In this document: piece after piece, positions 35,022 through 42,770 of the stretch
Layout of the letters: every line of letters starts with the position of its first letter
How positions within the stretch are numbered: the stretch's first letter is position 1
Assembly: GCA_963532875.1 (NCBI GenBank)
Contig: CAUSLO010000003.1
Location: 1-59,344, forward strand
Direction: 5' to 3'
Source of the DNA: CAUTUX01 sp963532875
GTDB taxonomy: Bacteria > Bacillota > Clostridia > Christensenellales > CAG-917
Length of the DNA: 59,344 nt
Translations under genes and position numbers: made by a program
Notes under the pieces: model-generated
Told to the model about the DNA's origin: nothing
What the model saw: only the letters and a program-made list of their open reading frames with translations
Database searches by the model: none

Positions 35022-35044
35022 TATCTAATCCGATTAATTTAGTA
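35022..35044 (+). repeat. Right copy of the 23-bp direct repeat flanking the eight-gene operon
   Basis: Matches 20615-20637 at 22 of 23 bases, same orientation, 64 bp after the last operon stop. TAACATTAA follows immediately (35045-35053), whereas the left copy has five extra bases before it. Confidence 0.7.
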
Positions 35045-35194
35045 TAACATTAATTATTAAACAACACTTTAAGGACATAATTTGGCTTACCTTAGAAAAA
35101 TATCTCAATCATGCAGTATCATAAGAAACATAAGTAGACTTTATTTTTTATAAAATAGGCGAACTTTTTAAGGGCAATATATAAATATTTATTA

Positions 35195-35206
35195 TATAAT
35201 TATATT
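35195..35206 (+). promoter_or_regulatory. Promoter (-10 region) of holA operon
   Basis: Consensus TATAAT at 35195-35200, immediately followed by TATATT. The ATG at 35211 lies only 4-10 bases downstream and there is no Shine-Dalgarno, so the leader is absent or a few bases long. -35 not clear. Confidence 0.45.
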
Positions 35207-35210
35207 TAAT

Positions 35211-36182
35211 ATGGCGTTTGAAGATTTTAGAAAAACAATTTATCAAATTAATAAGGGCGAAGAGAAGGCATCAGTAATTATTTTGATTACAGATGAACCA
35301 TATTTCCTTTTATCTGCTAGAAATATGATAAAAAAACTTGTAGTACCAGAAGAAATAGATTTCAACTATTCATCTGTATACGGAAGAGATAGTTTGTCAT
35401 CTTTGATAGAAACGGCAGATATGCAATCCTTTTTTGCGAATCACAAATATCTTGTATGCACAATTGATGATAAGGCAGACAACGCTACTGAAGTTGAGTT
35501 GTCAAAATTCAATTCAGAAAACGCTACTTTATTTATTTTATCTGGTAGTGAAAACTCAAGAATATTGAGCAAAGTAAAAAATGCAAAGATTATAAATGCC
35601 CACTCATTATCAGAAGATGAACTAAACTATGAGTGTGGAAAAATTCTACAAAAATACGGAATCAACGATATTGAATATCAAGCAAAAAATCTGATTATAC
35701 AAAAATGTGGCAAATCAATTTCCTTGGTTAATGCAGAAGTATCGAAACTTGTCGCTTTCAAAAAAAACACTATAACAACTAAAATTGTAGATGAACTAGT
35801 ATCAGATAATATGGAATTCAAGATATACGAGTTGTCGCAAGCATTGGCAAAAAAGGAATTTGATAAGTCATTTAAGATACTTGATGAATTAATCCGTACT
35901 GGACTAAAACCAATGGATTTACTTGGGGCAATACATAAATATTTCAGACAAATGTTGCATGCATTAATTAACAAGGACATGAAAAACGATGAGTTGTCCA
36001 TATATATGGAGATTAGCCCAGGGGCACTATTTTATTTAAAAAAAGCGGCTTCTGCATATAGCCAAGTGCAGTTGAAGGAAATTGCAGACTACATGTTTAT
36101 GTTGCAGTATAAGGTTGTAAGTGGCAGAAGGGACGCAAATATGATTTTAGATTCAGCAATCGCAAGGCTGATACAAATGTGA
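35211..36182 (+). CDS. holA: DNA polymerase III delta subunit
   Basis: 323 residues, the clamp-loader wrench that opens the beta ring. Recognised by overall HolA pattern: ILITDEPYFLLSARNMI near the start, the N-terminal AAA+-like region lacking a P-loop as is normal for delta, KCGKSISLVNAEVSKL in the middle and the C-terminal collar helices with LDELIRTGLKPMDLLGAIHKYFRQM. Length is typical. No Shine-Dalgarno is seen and the promoter is only bases away. Followed by cdaA after 7 bp. Confidence 0.85.
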   Translation: MAFEDFRKTIYQINKGEEKASVIILITDEPYFLLSARNMIKKLVVPEEIDFNYSSVYGRDSLSSLIETADMQSFFANHKYLVCTIDDKADNATEVELSKFNSENATLFILSGSENSRILSKVKNAKIINAHSLSEDELNYECGKILQKYGINDIEYQAKNLIIQKCGKSISLVNAEVSKLVAFKKNTITTKIVDELVSDNMEFKIYELSQALAKKEFDKSFKILDELIRTGLKPMDLLGAIHKYFRQMLHALINKDMKNDELSIYMEISPGALFYLKKAASAYSQVQLKEIADYMFMLQYKVVSGRRDANMILDSAIARLIQM

Positions 36183-36189
36183 GGAAAGT

Positions 36190-37038
36190 GTGGAAAGTTT
36201 TCAAGTGTTTTTTAAAAATATAGATGCATATTTTGCAATAGATATAGCGGTACTTTTAACGGTGCTAATAGTAATGATTGTGTTCTTTTTGTTTAAGAAA
36301 AATATAAGAATACCAATATTCCTCATTTCAATGTTTTCAATTGAATTGCTTTGCATGATAGGTAGCAGTTTCCTTGAAAACAAAAAGTTGCTGATAGCAA
36401 AATATGTTCTACATTATTTCAACATATTCATTTTGATTGCATTCGCAGTTGTATATCAAAGCGACTTGAGAGACTTAAACCAAAGGTTGTTTGCGAATAG
36501 GAAACATAAAGGTAAAAACAAAGTTTCAACAGATGATTTGATGGATGCTACAGAGCACATCTTAACTGCATGTCAGAATATGGCAAAGCAAGATGTAGGT
36601 GCGATTATTATCATCGAGGAAGAAGAGGAACTTAATAAATCAATTATTGAAAGTGGAACATATTTGGATGCAAAGATTTCTTCTGGTTTGCTTGAAAGTA
36701 TATTCAACACAAAGGCTCCTTTACATGATGGAGCAGTTGTAGTTAAGGGGGACCGTATTGTCGCCGCAGGATGCTTCCTAACCTTAACAGAAAGTAAGGA
36801 TTTAGATAAGAGGTATGGAACAAGGCACAGAGCAGCTCTTGGGGTTACAGAACAATCAGATGTATTGTCCATTGTTGTAAGTGAAGAAACAGGTATTATT
36901 TCCGTAGCAAGAAGAGGGACACTAAGGACATATATCACAATGGAAGTCTTGAAGGCAGAAATTGAGAAGTCATATAGAATCAGCCAAGTAGATACAACAG
37001 TAGAGAGTTTAAGGAATAGTATTAATAATGGAAATTAG
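36190..37038 (+). CDS. cdaA: Diadenylate cyclase, CdaA type
   Basis: 282 residues. Three N-terminal TM helices (about 16-36, 41-60, 70-90) anchor a cytosolic DAC domain (about 115-265) with the catalytic DGA (180-182, PLHDGAVVV) and RHR (212-214, GTRHRAAL) motifs. It joins two ATP into cyclic di-AMP, which controls potassium, osmolyte and wall homeostasis in Bacillota. The start is GTG at 36190, with GAGGA just upstream overlapping the holA stop. The usual partners cdaR and glmM are not adjacent; instead a DUF1015 gene overlaps it by 11 bp. Confidence 0.93.
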   Translation: MESFQVFFKNIDAYFAIDIAVLLTVLIVMIVFFLFKKNIRIPIFLISMFSIELLCMIGSSFLENKKLLIAKYVLHYFNIFILIAFAVVYQSDLRDLNQRLFANRKHKGKNKVSTDDLMDATEHILTACQNMAKQDVGAIIIIEEEEELNKSIIESGTYLDAKISSGLLESIFNTKAPLHDGAVVVKGDRIVAAGCFLTLTESKDLDKRYGTRHRAALGVTEQSDVLSIVVSEETGIISVARRGTLRTYITMEVLKAEIEKSYRISQVDTTVESLRNSINNGN

Positions 37039-38200
37039 ATGTGGCGAAATTTTAGTTCCTAATAAGTCTGTTGACCTACGAAATTGGTCCGTTGTTTCTT
37101 GCGACCAGTTTACTACAGATAAAGAATATTGGGATAGCATACGCAATAAAAAAGAAGACTTTCCAACCGCAGCAAAGTTAGTAATTCCAGAAGTATACTT
37201 ACCACTAGAAGATGAAAATAAGGAAATTGAGGAAGTACAACATGAAATGAAAAAGTACTTGGACGATAAAATCTTTGATGTGATAACAAAAAATGCAGTA
37301 TGTATTCAGAGAACTTTTCCAAGTGGAAACAAGCGAATAGGAATAGTTTGCGAGATAGATTTAGAGGAATATTCATTTAATCTCTCAGATAAGGCAAAGA
37401 TACGTTCAACCGAAGAAATAGATGAAAACAAGGTGAAAACAAGGCTAAAAGTACGTGAGGGGGCACCACTTGAACTGCCACACATCATAATTTTCGCCGA
37501 TGACGTCAAAGGTATGTTCATTCCTAAGGAAATTAATTCAGCTCAAAAAGAGTTGTATTCATTTGAAGGGAAGAAGAATGCAGGCGAAATAAAAGGCACT
37601 TTAATTTCATCAAGGAAGGTTATAAGCGGATTTAAGAAATATAAAAAACATATGAAAAAGAAATATCCAAATGACAACATTCTATTCTTGGTGGGCGACG
37701 GCAATCATTCATTAGTAGCGGCAAAGAAGTATTGGGAAGGAATAAAAAGAGAATTAACAGAGAAAGAAAAAAAGAATCACAAGGCACGTTTTGCACTTTG
37801 TGAAATTGTAGACATAAACAGTTTAGAGACTTTTCAATCAATCAATCGAGTACTTACAAATGTAGATAAAAAAGCCGTAAAAAATTTTTTTGGTACTGAA
37901 GAAAACATACTTGATTACTCAAAAGTACAAAATAAAAACAGCATTGAAACTTTAATAGATGTTGATAAGAAGATAGACGAATTTTTGAAAGAAAATCCAA
38001 AGGCAAAAAAGGAATACATATATACAGAGGAAGAAATAGAGAATGGTCAAAAAGGTTCAAGTCTAATATTTCTAGTACCAACAATTAAGAGAAGTGATTT
38101 ATTTCCATATTGCATTGCTCACGGCAATCTACCAAAGAAAACATTTTCAATTGGAGTTGGGGAAGAAAAAAGATATTATTTAGAAGCGAAGAGGATATAA
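37028..38200 (+). CDS. DUF1015 family protein
   Basis: 390 residues. Recognised as DUF1015 from VSCDQFTTDKEYWDSIR near the start and FLVGDGNHSLVAAKKYWE in the middle, both strongly conserved in this uncharacterised cytosolic family. Its proteins often sit near amino-acid (serine/D-3-phosphoglycerate) genes; here lysC follows by 2 bp. The ATG lies 11 bp inside cdaA. Biochemical role unknown. Confidence 0.85.
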   Translation: MEIRCGEILVPNKSVDLRNWSVVSCDQFTTDKEYWDSIRNKKEDFPTAAKLVIPEVYLPLEDENKEIEEVQHEMKKYLDDKIFDVITKNAVCIQRTFPSGNKRIGIVCEIDLEEYSFNLSDKAKIRSTEEIDENKVKTRLKVREGAPLELPHIIIFADDVKGMFIPKEINSAQKELYSFEGKKNAGEIKGTLISSRKVISGFKKYKKHMKKKYPNDNILFLVGDGNHSLVAAKKYWEGIKRELTEKEKKNHKARFALCEIVDINSLETFQSINRVLTNVDKKAVKNFFGTEENILDYSKVQNKNSIETLIDVDKKIDEFLKENPKAKKEYIYTEEEIENGQKGSSLIFLVPTIKRSDLFPYCIAHGNLPKKTFSIGVGEEKRYYLEAKRI

Positions 38201-38202
38201 AA

Positions 38203-39510
38203 ATGAAAGTTTGTAAGTTCGGTGGGACATCAATGGCAAACGCCAATACAATTAGTAGAGTTGTTAAGTTAATAGAAAATGATAGTGATAGAAAAATTAT
38301 TGTAGTATCAGCACCAGGGAAAAGAGATAAGACAGATATTAAAATAACTGACGTACTCTATCAATGTTATGACGAAGTAGAAAAAACTGGTAAATGCGAT
38401 AAGTCATTTAAAATAATAGTAGACAGATTCAACACAATTATTTCAGAACTTAAAATTAAGTTAGATATAACAGACTTGCTTAAAAAAATGAAAAGTGAGT
38501 TTGAAAAAGAAAAATCAAAAGATTATATAGCATCAAGAGGCGAATATCTAAGTGCACTAATTCTAGCAGAGAAGTTGGGTTATGAATTTATAGATGCAAC
38601 AGAGTTGATTAAGTTCAATGATGATAAAGAATTGCAACTAGAATATTCATATGATTTAATCTCACAAAAACTCAAGAAGGTTAAGAAGGCAGTTGTTCCT
38701 GGATTTTATGGGGCAACACCATCTGGCAAAGTTAAAACATTTTCACGCGGTGGTTCTGATATAACAGGGGCAATAGTTGCAAGAGCAGTATCTGCAAGCA
38801 TTTATGAAAACTGGACAGACGTAAACGGATTTTTAAGTGCAGACCCAAGAATAGTTGATGATCCAAAATTGATATCATATTTGAGTTATAAAGAGTTAAG
38901 AGAGTTAGCATACATGGGTGCTGAGGTTCTACACCCAGAGTCGATATTCCCAGTAAGGAGTATTGGAATTCCAATAAACATTAAAAACACATTTAATGAA
39001 ACGCATCAAGGAACAATGATTGTAGCAGCGAAAGATTTGCCAAAACAAGACAATGTAATAACTGGTATATCTGGACGTAAAGGGTTCACAATTATAAATA
39101 TTGAAAAAGACATGATGAATGCTGAAATTGGATTTGCTAGAAAAGTCCTTTCGGTTCTCGAAGAGGAACATATTTCATTTGAACATATGCCATCAGGTAT
39201 TGATACGTTGTCAATAGTAATTAGAGATGAGCATATTGTAAACAAGATGCAGAAAGTAATATCAAAGATTAATGGAATAACGAATGCAGATAATATAGAC
39301 ATTCATAGTGGACTTTCGTTGATTGCAACAGTTGGACATAATATGGCATCTAGACAAGGAACTGCAGCAAAGATATTTGAAGCCTTAGCAAGTAAAAATA
39401 TTAACATAAGAATGATTGATCAAGGGTCAAGTGAGTTAAATATCATTGTAGGGGTAGATACTTTTGATTATGAAAAAGCAATTTGCTCTATATATGATGC
39501 ATTTAATTAA
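38203..39510 (+). CDS. lysC: Aspartate kinase
   Basis: 435 residues from the ATG at 38203, which has GAGGA upstream; a longer reading from 38110 would overlap DUF1015. The kinase domain (1-290) shows VCKFGGTSMANAN for ATP/aspartate binding, FSRGGSDITGAIVARAV and NWTDVNGFLSADPRIV. Two ACT domains (about 300-435) give feedback control by lysine and/or threonine. First step of the lysine/threonine/methionine pathway, also feeding diaminopimelate for peptidoglycan. Ends 34 bp from the convergent DUF4143 gene. Confidence 0.93.
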   Translation: MKVCKFGGTSMANANTISRVVKLIENDSDRKIIVVSAPGKRDKTDIKITDVLYQCYDEVEKTGKCDKSFKIIVDRFNTIISELKIKLDITDLLKKMKSEFEKEKSKDYIASRGEYLSALILAEKLGYEFIDATELIKFNDDKELQLEYSYDLISQKLKKVKKAVVPGFYGATPSGKVKTFSRGGSDITGAIVARAVSASIYENWTDVNGFLSADPRIVDDPKLISYLSYKELRELAYMGAEVLHPESIFPVRSIGIPINIKNTFNETHQGTMIVAAKDLPKQDNVITGISGRKGFTIINIEKDMMNAEIGFARKVLSVLEEEHISFEHMPSGIDTLSIVIRDEHIVNKMQKVISKINGITNADNIDIHSGLSLIATVGHNMASRQGTAAKIFEALASKNINIRMIDQGSSELNIIVGVDTFDYEKAICSIYDAFN

Positions 39511-39544
39511 AGTAAACAGTAGTTATGCAAAAACTCAAAAAAAT

Positions 39545-40741
39545 CTAATTTTGCGAAGCAAGCCATCTTGCGATATCAAGAATCCTTATACCCTCGTAAT
39601 CTCTTTCTGGATGTTTTGTCCTAGCAATAATAATTTTTGGGTAAGCATCCCTAATTGAAAGTAGAGGAGAAACTTCACGTTTTAATGTCTCCTCCCACGA
39701 GATATCGTCGCAAACTTGAATATAAGTTTTAATATCGTCTTTAATAGCCACGAAATCAACCTCTTTTTCTCCAAGTTGTCCTGTATATACTTCAAAGCCT
39801 CTGCGTAGCAATTCAATGGCGACGATATTTTCATATAAGTGTCCAATGTCAGAATTTTTTGTTCCTATAGTTGCATATCTAAGCGAGAGATCTGCTACGA
39901 AGTATTTTTTATCTGATTCTAAGCATCTCTTGCTTTTGATGTCGTATCTACTAAACGGATAAAATAAGTAACTGCGACAAAGATAGCCAATATATGAACC
40001 ACAAGTCTTATCATTTGTCTTATAAGTTTTTGAAGAAAGAGTGTTGGCGATATTTCTTATTGATGTCTTATTTCCAACGTTATCCATAAGGAAGTCAACA
40101 ATCACATTTAGGAGGACTTCATTTTCAACTTTAAATTTAGTAATAATGTCCTTAGTTATTGTAGTGCGTACAATGCCCATTAAATAATCTTTTGCATAAC
40201 TCATATCACTATAAAGATATGAGCCAGCCATACCGCCAATATTAATGAATCTATCAAAAGCAATATCTATGTCTTTTTCATCATAATATGTGAGAAATTC
40301 TTGGAACGAAAAAGGGAAAACACTAATTTCAAAGACTCGTCCGCCGATTAGAGTCGCTAAATCGCTAGACAATAAGAAAACATTTGATCCAGTCAAGAAC
40401 ATATTAAAACGCTCTTCCTCGTGCAAACTAATTATTGGAAGTTCAAAATCTTTACAAAGTTGTATTTCATCAATAAATAAAAAGTTTTCTTTTGTGCTGT
40501 CATAATGTTGATCAACATATTCATATAATAGATCTCTAGATTTTAGAGTTTCAAACTCATTCAAGTTTAGATTGATATGTATTATGTTTAAATTTTTGTT
40601 CTGCTTACGAAGGTAACTAATAAAAGAATCTATAAGTTTGGATTTTCCAGAACGATGTATCCCAGTAATTACCTTTATATCAGGGACATTCATAACATTT
40701 ATTAGTCGCTGTATATAGTTTTTTCTATCAATTAATTTCAT
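39545..40741 (-). CDS. AAA_14/DUF4143 ATPase (first of three)
   Basis: 398 residues from the ATG at 40741 (AAGGTG upstream; a GTG lies two codons earlier). N-terminal P-loop ATPase with Walker A GIHRSGKS (27-34), Walker B FLFIDEIQL (D90, E91) and sensor FLTGSN. The C-terminal DUF4143 domain carries a nuclease-like core EVDFVAI followed by YIQV in place of a PD-(D/E)xK lysine motif, so nuclease activity is doubtful. These ATPases are widespread orphan genes in gut bacteria; their function is not established. Monocistronic with a good promoter. Faces lysC convergently. Confidence 0.85.
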   Translation of the reverse strand: MKLIDRKNYIQRLINVMNVPDIKVITGIHRSGKSKLIDSFISYLRKQNKNLNIIHINLNLNEFETLKSRDLLYEYVDQHYDSTKENFLFIDEIQLCKDFELPIISLHEEERFNMFLTGSNVFLLSSDLATLIGGRVFEISVFPFSFQEFLTYYDEKDIDIAFDRFINIGGMAGSYLYSDMSYAKDYLMGIVRTTITKDIITKFKVENEVLLNVIVDFLMDNVGNKTSIRNIANTLSSKTYKTNDKTCGSYIGYLCRSYLFYPFSRYDIKSKRCLESDKKYFVADLSLRYATIGTKNSDIGHLYENIVAIELLRRGFEVYTGQLGEKEVDFVAIKDDIKTYIQVCDDISWEETLKREVSPLLSIRDAYPKIIIARTKHPERDYEGIRILDIARWLASQN

Positions 40742-40756
40742 AAACACCTTATTTAT

Positions 40757-40785
40757 ATTAAATCCTATTTCGCAAAAACTGTCAA
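40757..40785 (-). promoter_or_regulatory. Promoter of the first DUF4143 gene
   Basis: On the minus strand, consensus -35 TTGACA (40780-40785), 17-bp spacer, -10 TTTAAT (40757-40762). A perfect palindrome CACTTAAGTG (40788-40797) lies just upstream and may bind a regulator. Confidence 0.65.
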
Positions 40786-40901
40786 ATCACTTAAGTGCGA
40801 ACTTTAATAACGATATTCAATAAGAAAGAATCTTGAAAAACTCCCATATAAAACATTTTTACATAAATTTAACGGTTTAGACAATCGTTCTGATTTGCTA
40901 A

Positions 40902-40974
40902 TTGTCGCATAGCGACAACAAAATGTCGTTTTTTATTTTAAAAATGTCGCAACTGTGATAAAATAACTGTGTCG
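40902..40974 (+). promoter_or_regulatory. TGTCG box array, 21-bp period (operator candidate)
   Basis: TGTCG occurs on the same strand at 40903, 40924, 40945 and 40970, spaced 21, 21 and 25 bp, so the first three lie on one DNA face. The first also forms a perfect inverted repeat TTGTCGC-ata-GCGACAA (40902-40918). The third lies in the promoter spacer, suggesting repression by the downstream winged-helix protein. Confidence 0.55.
40956..40964 (+). promoter_or_regulatory. Extended -10 promoter of the AlbA_2 regulator gene
   Basis: TGaTAAAAT with hexamer 40959-40964. The start near 40971 gives a short leader with GGAGG (40973-40977 region) before ATG 40987. Confidence 0.5.
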
Positions 40975-40986
40975 GAGGCGTATTTA

Positions 40987-42318
40987 ATGAAGAATTATAT
41001 TGAGTCTGAAATGTTAGAATTAAAAGGTAAATATACAGAAGGAATTACGAAAGAAATTGTATCTTTCCTTAATGCTGAAGGAGGAACTATTCTAATCGGT
41101 GTAGAAGATGACGGTGTTGTAATTGGTGTAGAACACGTGGATGACGTGCTAAGAAAGATATCCGATGTAATAACGAGTCAGATTGAACCGAATCCACAAG
41201 ACGAAATACATTCAGAAATACAATTTGATGAAGGGAAGGTAATTATTGCAATTCAAATTAAAAAGGGCAGTAATTATATTTATTGTCAAAAGAAGTATGG
41301 TTTTTCGTCTAGCGGTTGCACTATTAGAATAGGTACAACATGCAAAGAGATGACTCCTCAGCAGATAAAAACTAGATACGAAAAAAAATTTATTGATAAC
41401 GAGTATATGCTTAAGAAAAGAGCAAGCATATCGGATTTGTCATTCAGAGTACTTAAAGTATATTATTCTGAAAAAAATTTTCATTTGGATAATAAATCGT
41501 TTGAAACAAATTTGAATTTGAGAAATGAGTCTGGTGAATATAATTTGTTGGCGGAGTTACTGGCGGATCGAAATAATATACCGTTTATTTTTGTTAAATT
41601 TAAAGGGGAAAACAAGGCATCAATATCTGAAAGAAGTGATTATGGGTACGGATGCATTTTGAGTATATATGAAAAAATTAAAGATAGATTAAAAGCCGAG
41701 AATATATGTGTTTCTGATACGACTGTTAGACCAAGGCGTGATAAATTTTTATTTGATTATGATTGCGGAAACGAAGCAGTTATAAATGCTTTAGTACACA
41801 ATGATTGGGCAATTACAGAACCTCAGATTTCAATGTTTAACAATAGGCTTGAGATACTATCGCATGGGGGACTTCCTAGTGGGATGACAAAAGAAGAATT
41901 CTTTGCTGGAATTAGTCGACCAAGAAATGCAACTCTAATGAGAATATTTTTGAATATGGGACTCACAGAACATACAGGGCATGGAATCCCAACCATTGTA
42001 GAAAAATATGGAGAAGGGGTTTTTGAGATTGGAAACAATTACATAAAATGTACAATTCCTTTTGATGAAGAAGTTGTAAGGCAAATAAACGATAAAAATA
42101 TAAGTTATGATGTAGTTATAAATGCAAGATTCAGCAATACAGAAAAGAAGGTTATTAAAGTTTTAATTGAAAATCCAAATATAAAGTCATCAGAAATCGC
42201 TACAAAACTAGGAGTAACTAAGAGGACAATAGAAAGAACTCTCAAATCTTTGAAAGAGAAGGAAATCATAGAAAGAGTTGGGGCAAAGCATGATGAAAGT
42301 TGGGCTGTAGTAAGGTAA
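40987..42318 (+). CDS. AlbA_2 / HATPase_c_4 / winged-helix putative transcriptional regulator
   Basis: 443 residues from the ATG at 40987 with GGAGG upstream. Three parts: an AlbA_2 (Schlafen-like, formerly AAA_4) domain, residues 1-125 (FLNAEGGTILIGVEDDG); an HATPase_c_4 GHKL-like domain, about 250-370 (NEAVINALVHNDW, LEILSHGGLPSG, TGHGIPTIVEKYG); and a C-terminal winged helix, about 385-443 (KSSEIATKLGVTKRTIERTLKSLKEKEIIE). Annotated in many genomes as ATP-binding transcriptional regulator or RecG-like. The TGTCG boxes at its promoter suggest autoregulation. It sits between DUF4143 genes in an accessory patch. Confidence 0.85.
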   Translation: MKNYIESEMLELKGKYTEGITKEIVSFLNAEGGTILIGVEDDGVVIGVEHVDDVLRKISDVITSQIEPNPQDEIHSEIQFDEGKVIIAIQIKKGSNYIYCQKKYGFSSSGCTIRIGTTCKEMTPQQIKTRYEKKFIDNEYMLKKRASISDLSFRVLKVYYSEKNFHLDNKSFETNLNLRNESGEYNLLAELLADRNNIPFIFVKFKGENKASISERSDYGYGCILSIYEKIKDRLKAENICVSDTTVRPRRDKFLFDYDCGNEAVINALVHNDWAITEPQISMFNNRLEILSHGGLPSGMTKEEFFAGISRPRNATLMRIFLNMGLTEHTGHGIPTIVEKYGEGVFEIGNNYIKCTIPFDEEVVRQINDKNISYDVVINARFSNTEKKVIKVLIENPNIKSSEIATKLGVTKRTIERTLKSLKEKEIIERVGAKHDESWAVVR

Positions 42319-42362
42319 CCCTTCAATGGCAGATTAATGTTAATGTTGAAGTAATCTTAAGA

Positions 42363-42404
42363 ATTCGTTAATTTTGGGTGGAATTCCACCTAAAATTAAT
42401 GTCT
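42363..42404. repeat. 42-bp palindromic repeat, copy A
   Basis: The inner 32 bp (42368-42399) form an almost perfect hairpin centred on GGAATTCC, one G-T wobble. The right outer arm is diverged relative to copies B and C. Confidence 0.75.
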
Positions 42405-42624
42405 ATACTGGTTGTGTTATATGGCTGTAATAGATTTTAATTTCAGGCACATATGCCAAAATATCAGCAAATTCTCTGATGTGCTTTAACGGCTGTGTAT
42501 CTCCCCATTCCTCCATTTTTCTTGCGTTTCTTTTATTCATAATTTTGCTTAAATAATTCAAGATAATTGTGGATGCTTTAATTAACATTATTGTGAGGCT
42601 AATTTGAGAATTGTATGTAGTCAT
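42403..42624 (-). CDS. Doubtful 73-residue reading frame between palindromes
   Basis: Fills almost exactly the space between two palindromic repeats. The C-terminal half (KHIREFADILAYVPEIKIYY) looks protein-like, the N-terminal half less so; an internal ATG (MNKRNARKMEE) could be the start of a 45-residue product. No good Shine-Dalgarno, no recognisable family. It could be a remnant of a larger gene. Confidence 0.2.
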   Translation of the reverse strand: MTTYNSQISLTIMLIKASTIILNYLSKIMNKRNARKMEEWGDTQPLKHIREFADILAYVPEIKIYYSHITQPV

Positions 42625-42640
42625 TCTAATTAGTCTCTAA

Positions 42641-42682
42641 ATTCGTTAGTTTTAGGTGGAATTCCATGTAAAATTGACGAAT
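42641..42682. repeat. 42-bp palindromic repeat, copy B
   Basis: Arms ATTCGT...ACGAAT outside and a GGAATTCC centre at 42661/42662. The left arm is identical to copy C for 26 or more bases; the right arm has substitutions. Confidence 0.75.
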
Positions 42683-42770
42683 ATATGTTGAATGGGGTAT
42701 GTTGTCATGTTAAACTAATTTTGATAAAAGGAGGTGTGGAACAAGTAGTTATTCTAGAGAAAAATAGATT

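Larger units (their letters stand above)
42319..42770 (+). other. 452-bp intergenic region with two palindromic repeats
   Basis: Holds two copies of the 42-bp palindrome (42363-42404 and 42641-42682) enclosing a short minus-strand reading frame, a possible promoter TTGAAT-17-TAAACT (about 42689-42717), and a strong AAAGGAGGTG (42727-42736) that is 35 bases from the next start codon. No known RNA is recognised. Confidence 0.55.

Noticed and set aside
42363..42404. Palindrome A as a Rho-independent terminator
   Set aside because: Strong hairpin but no T tract on either side.
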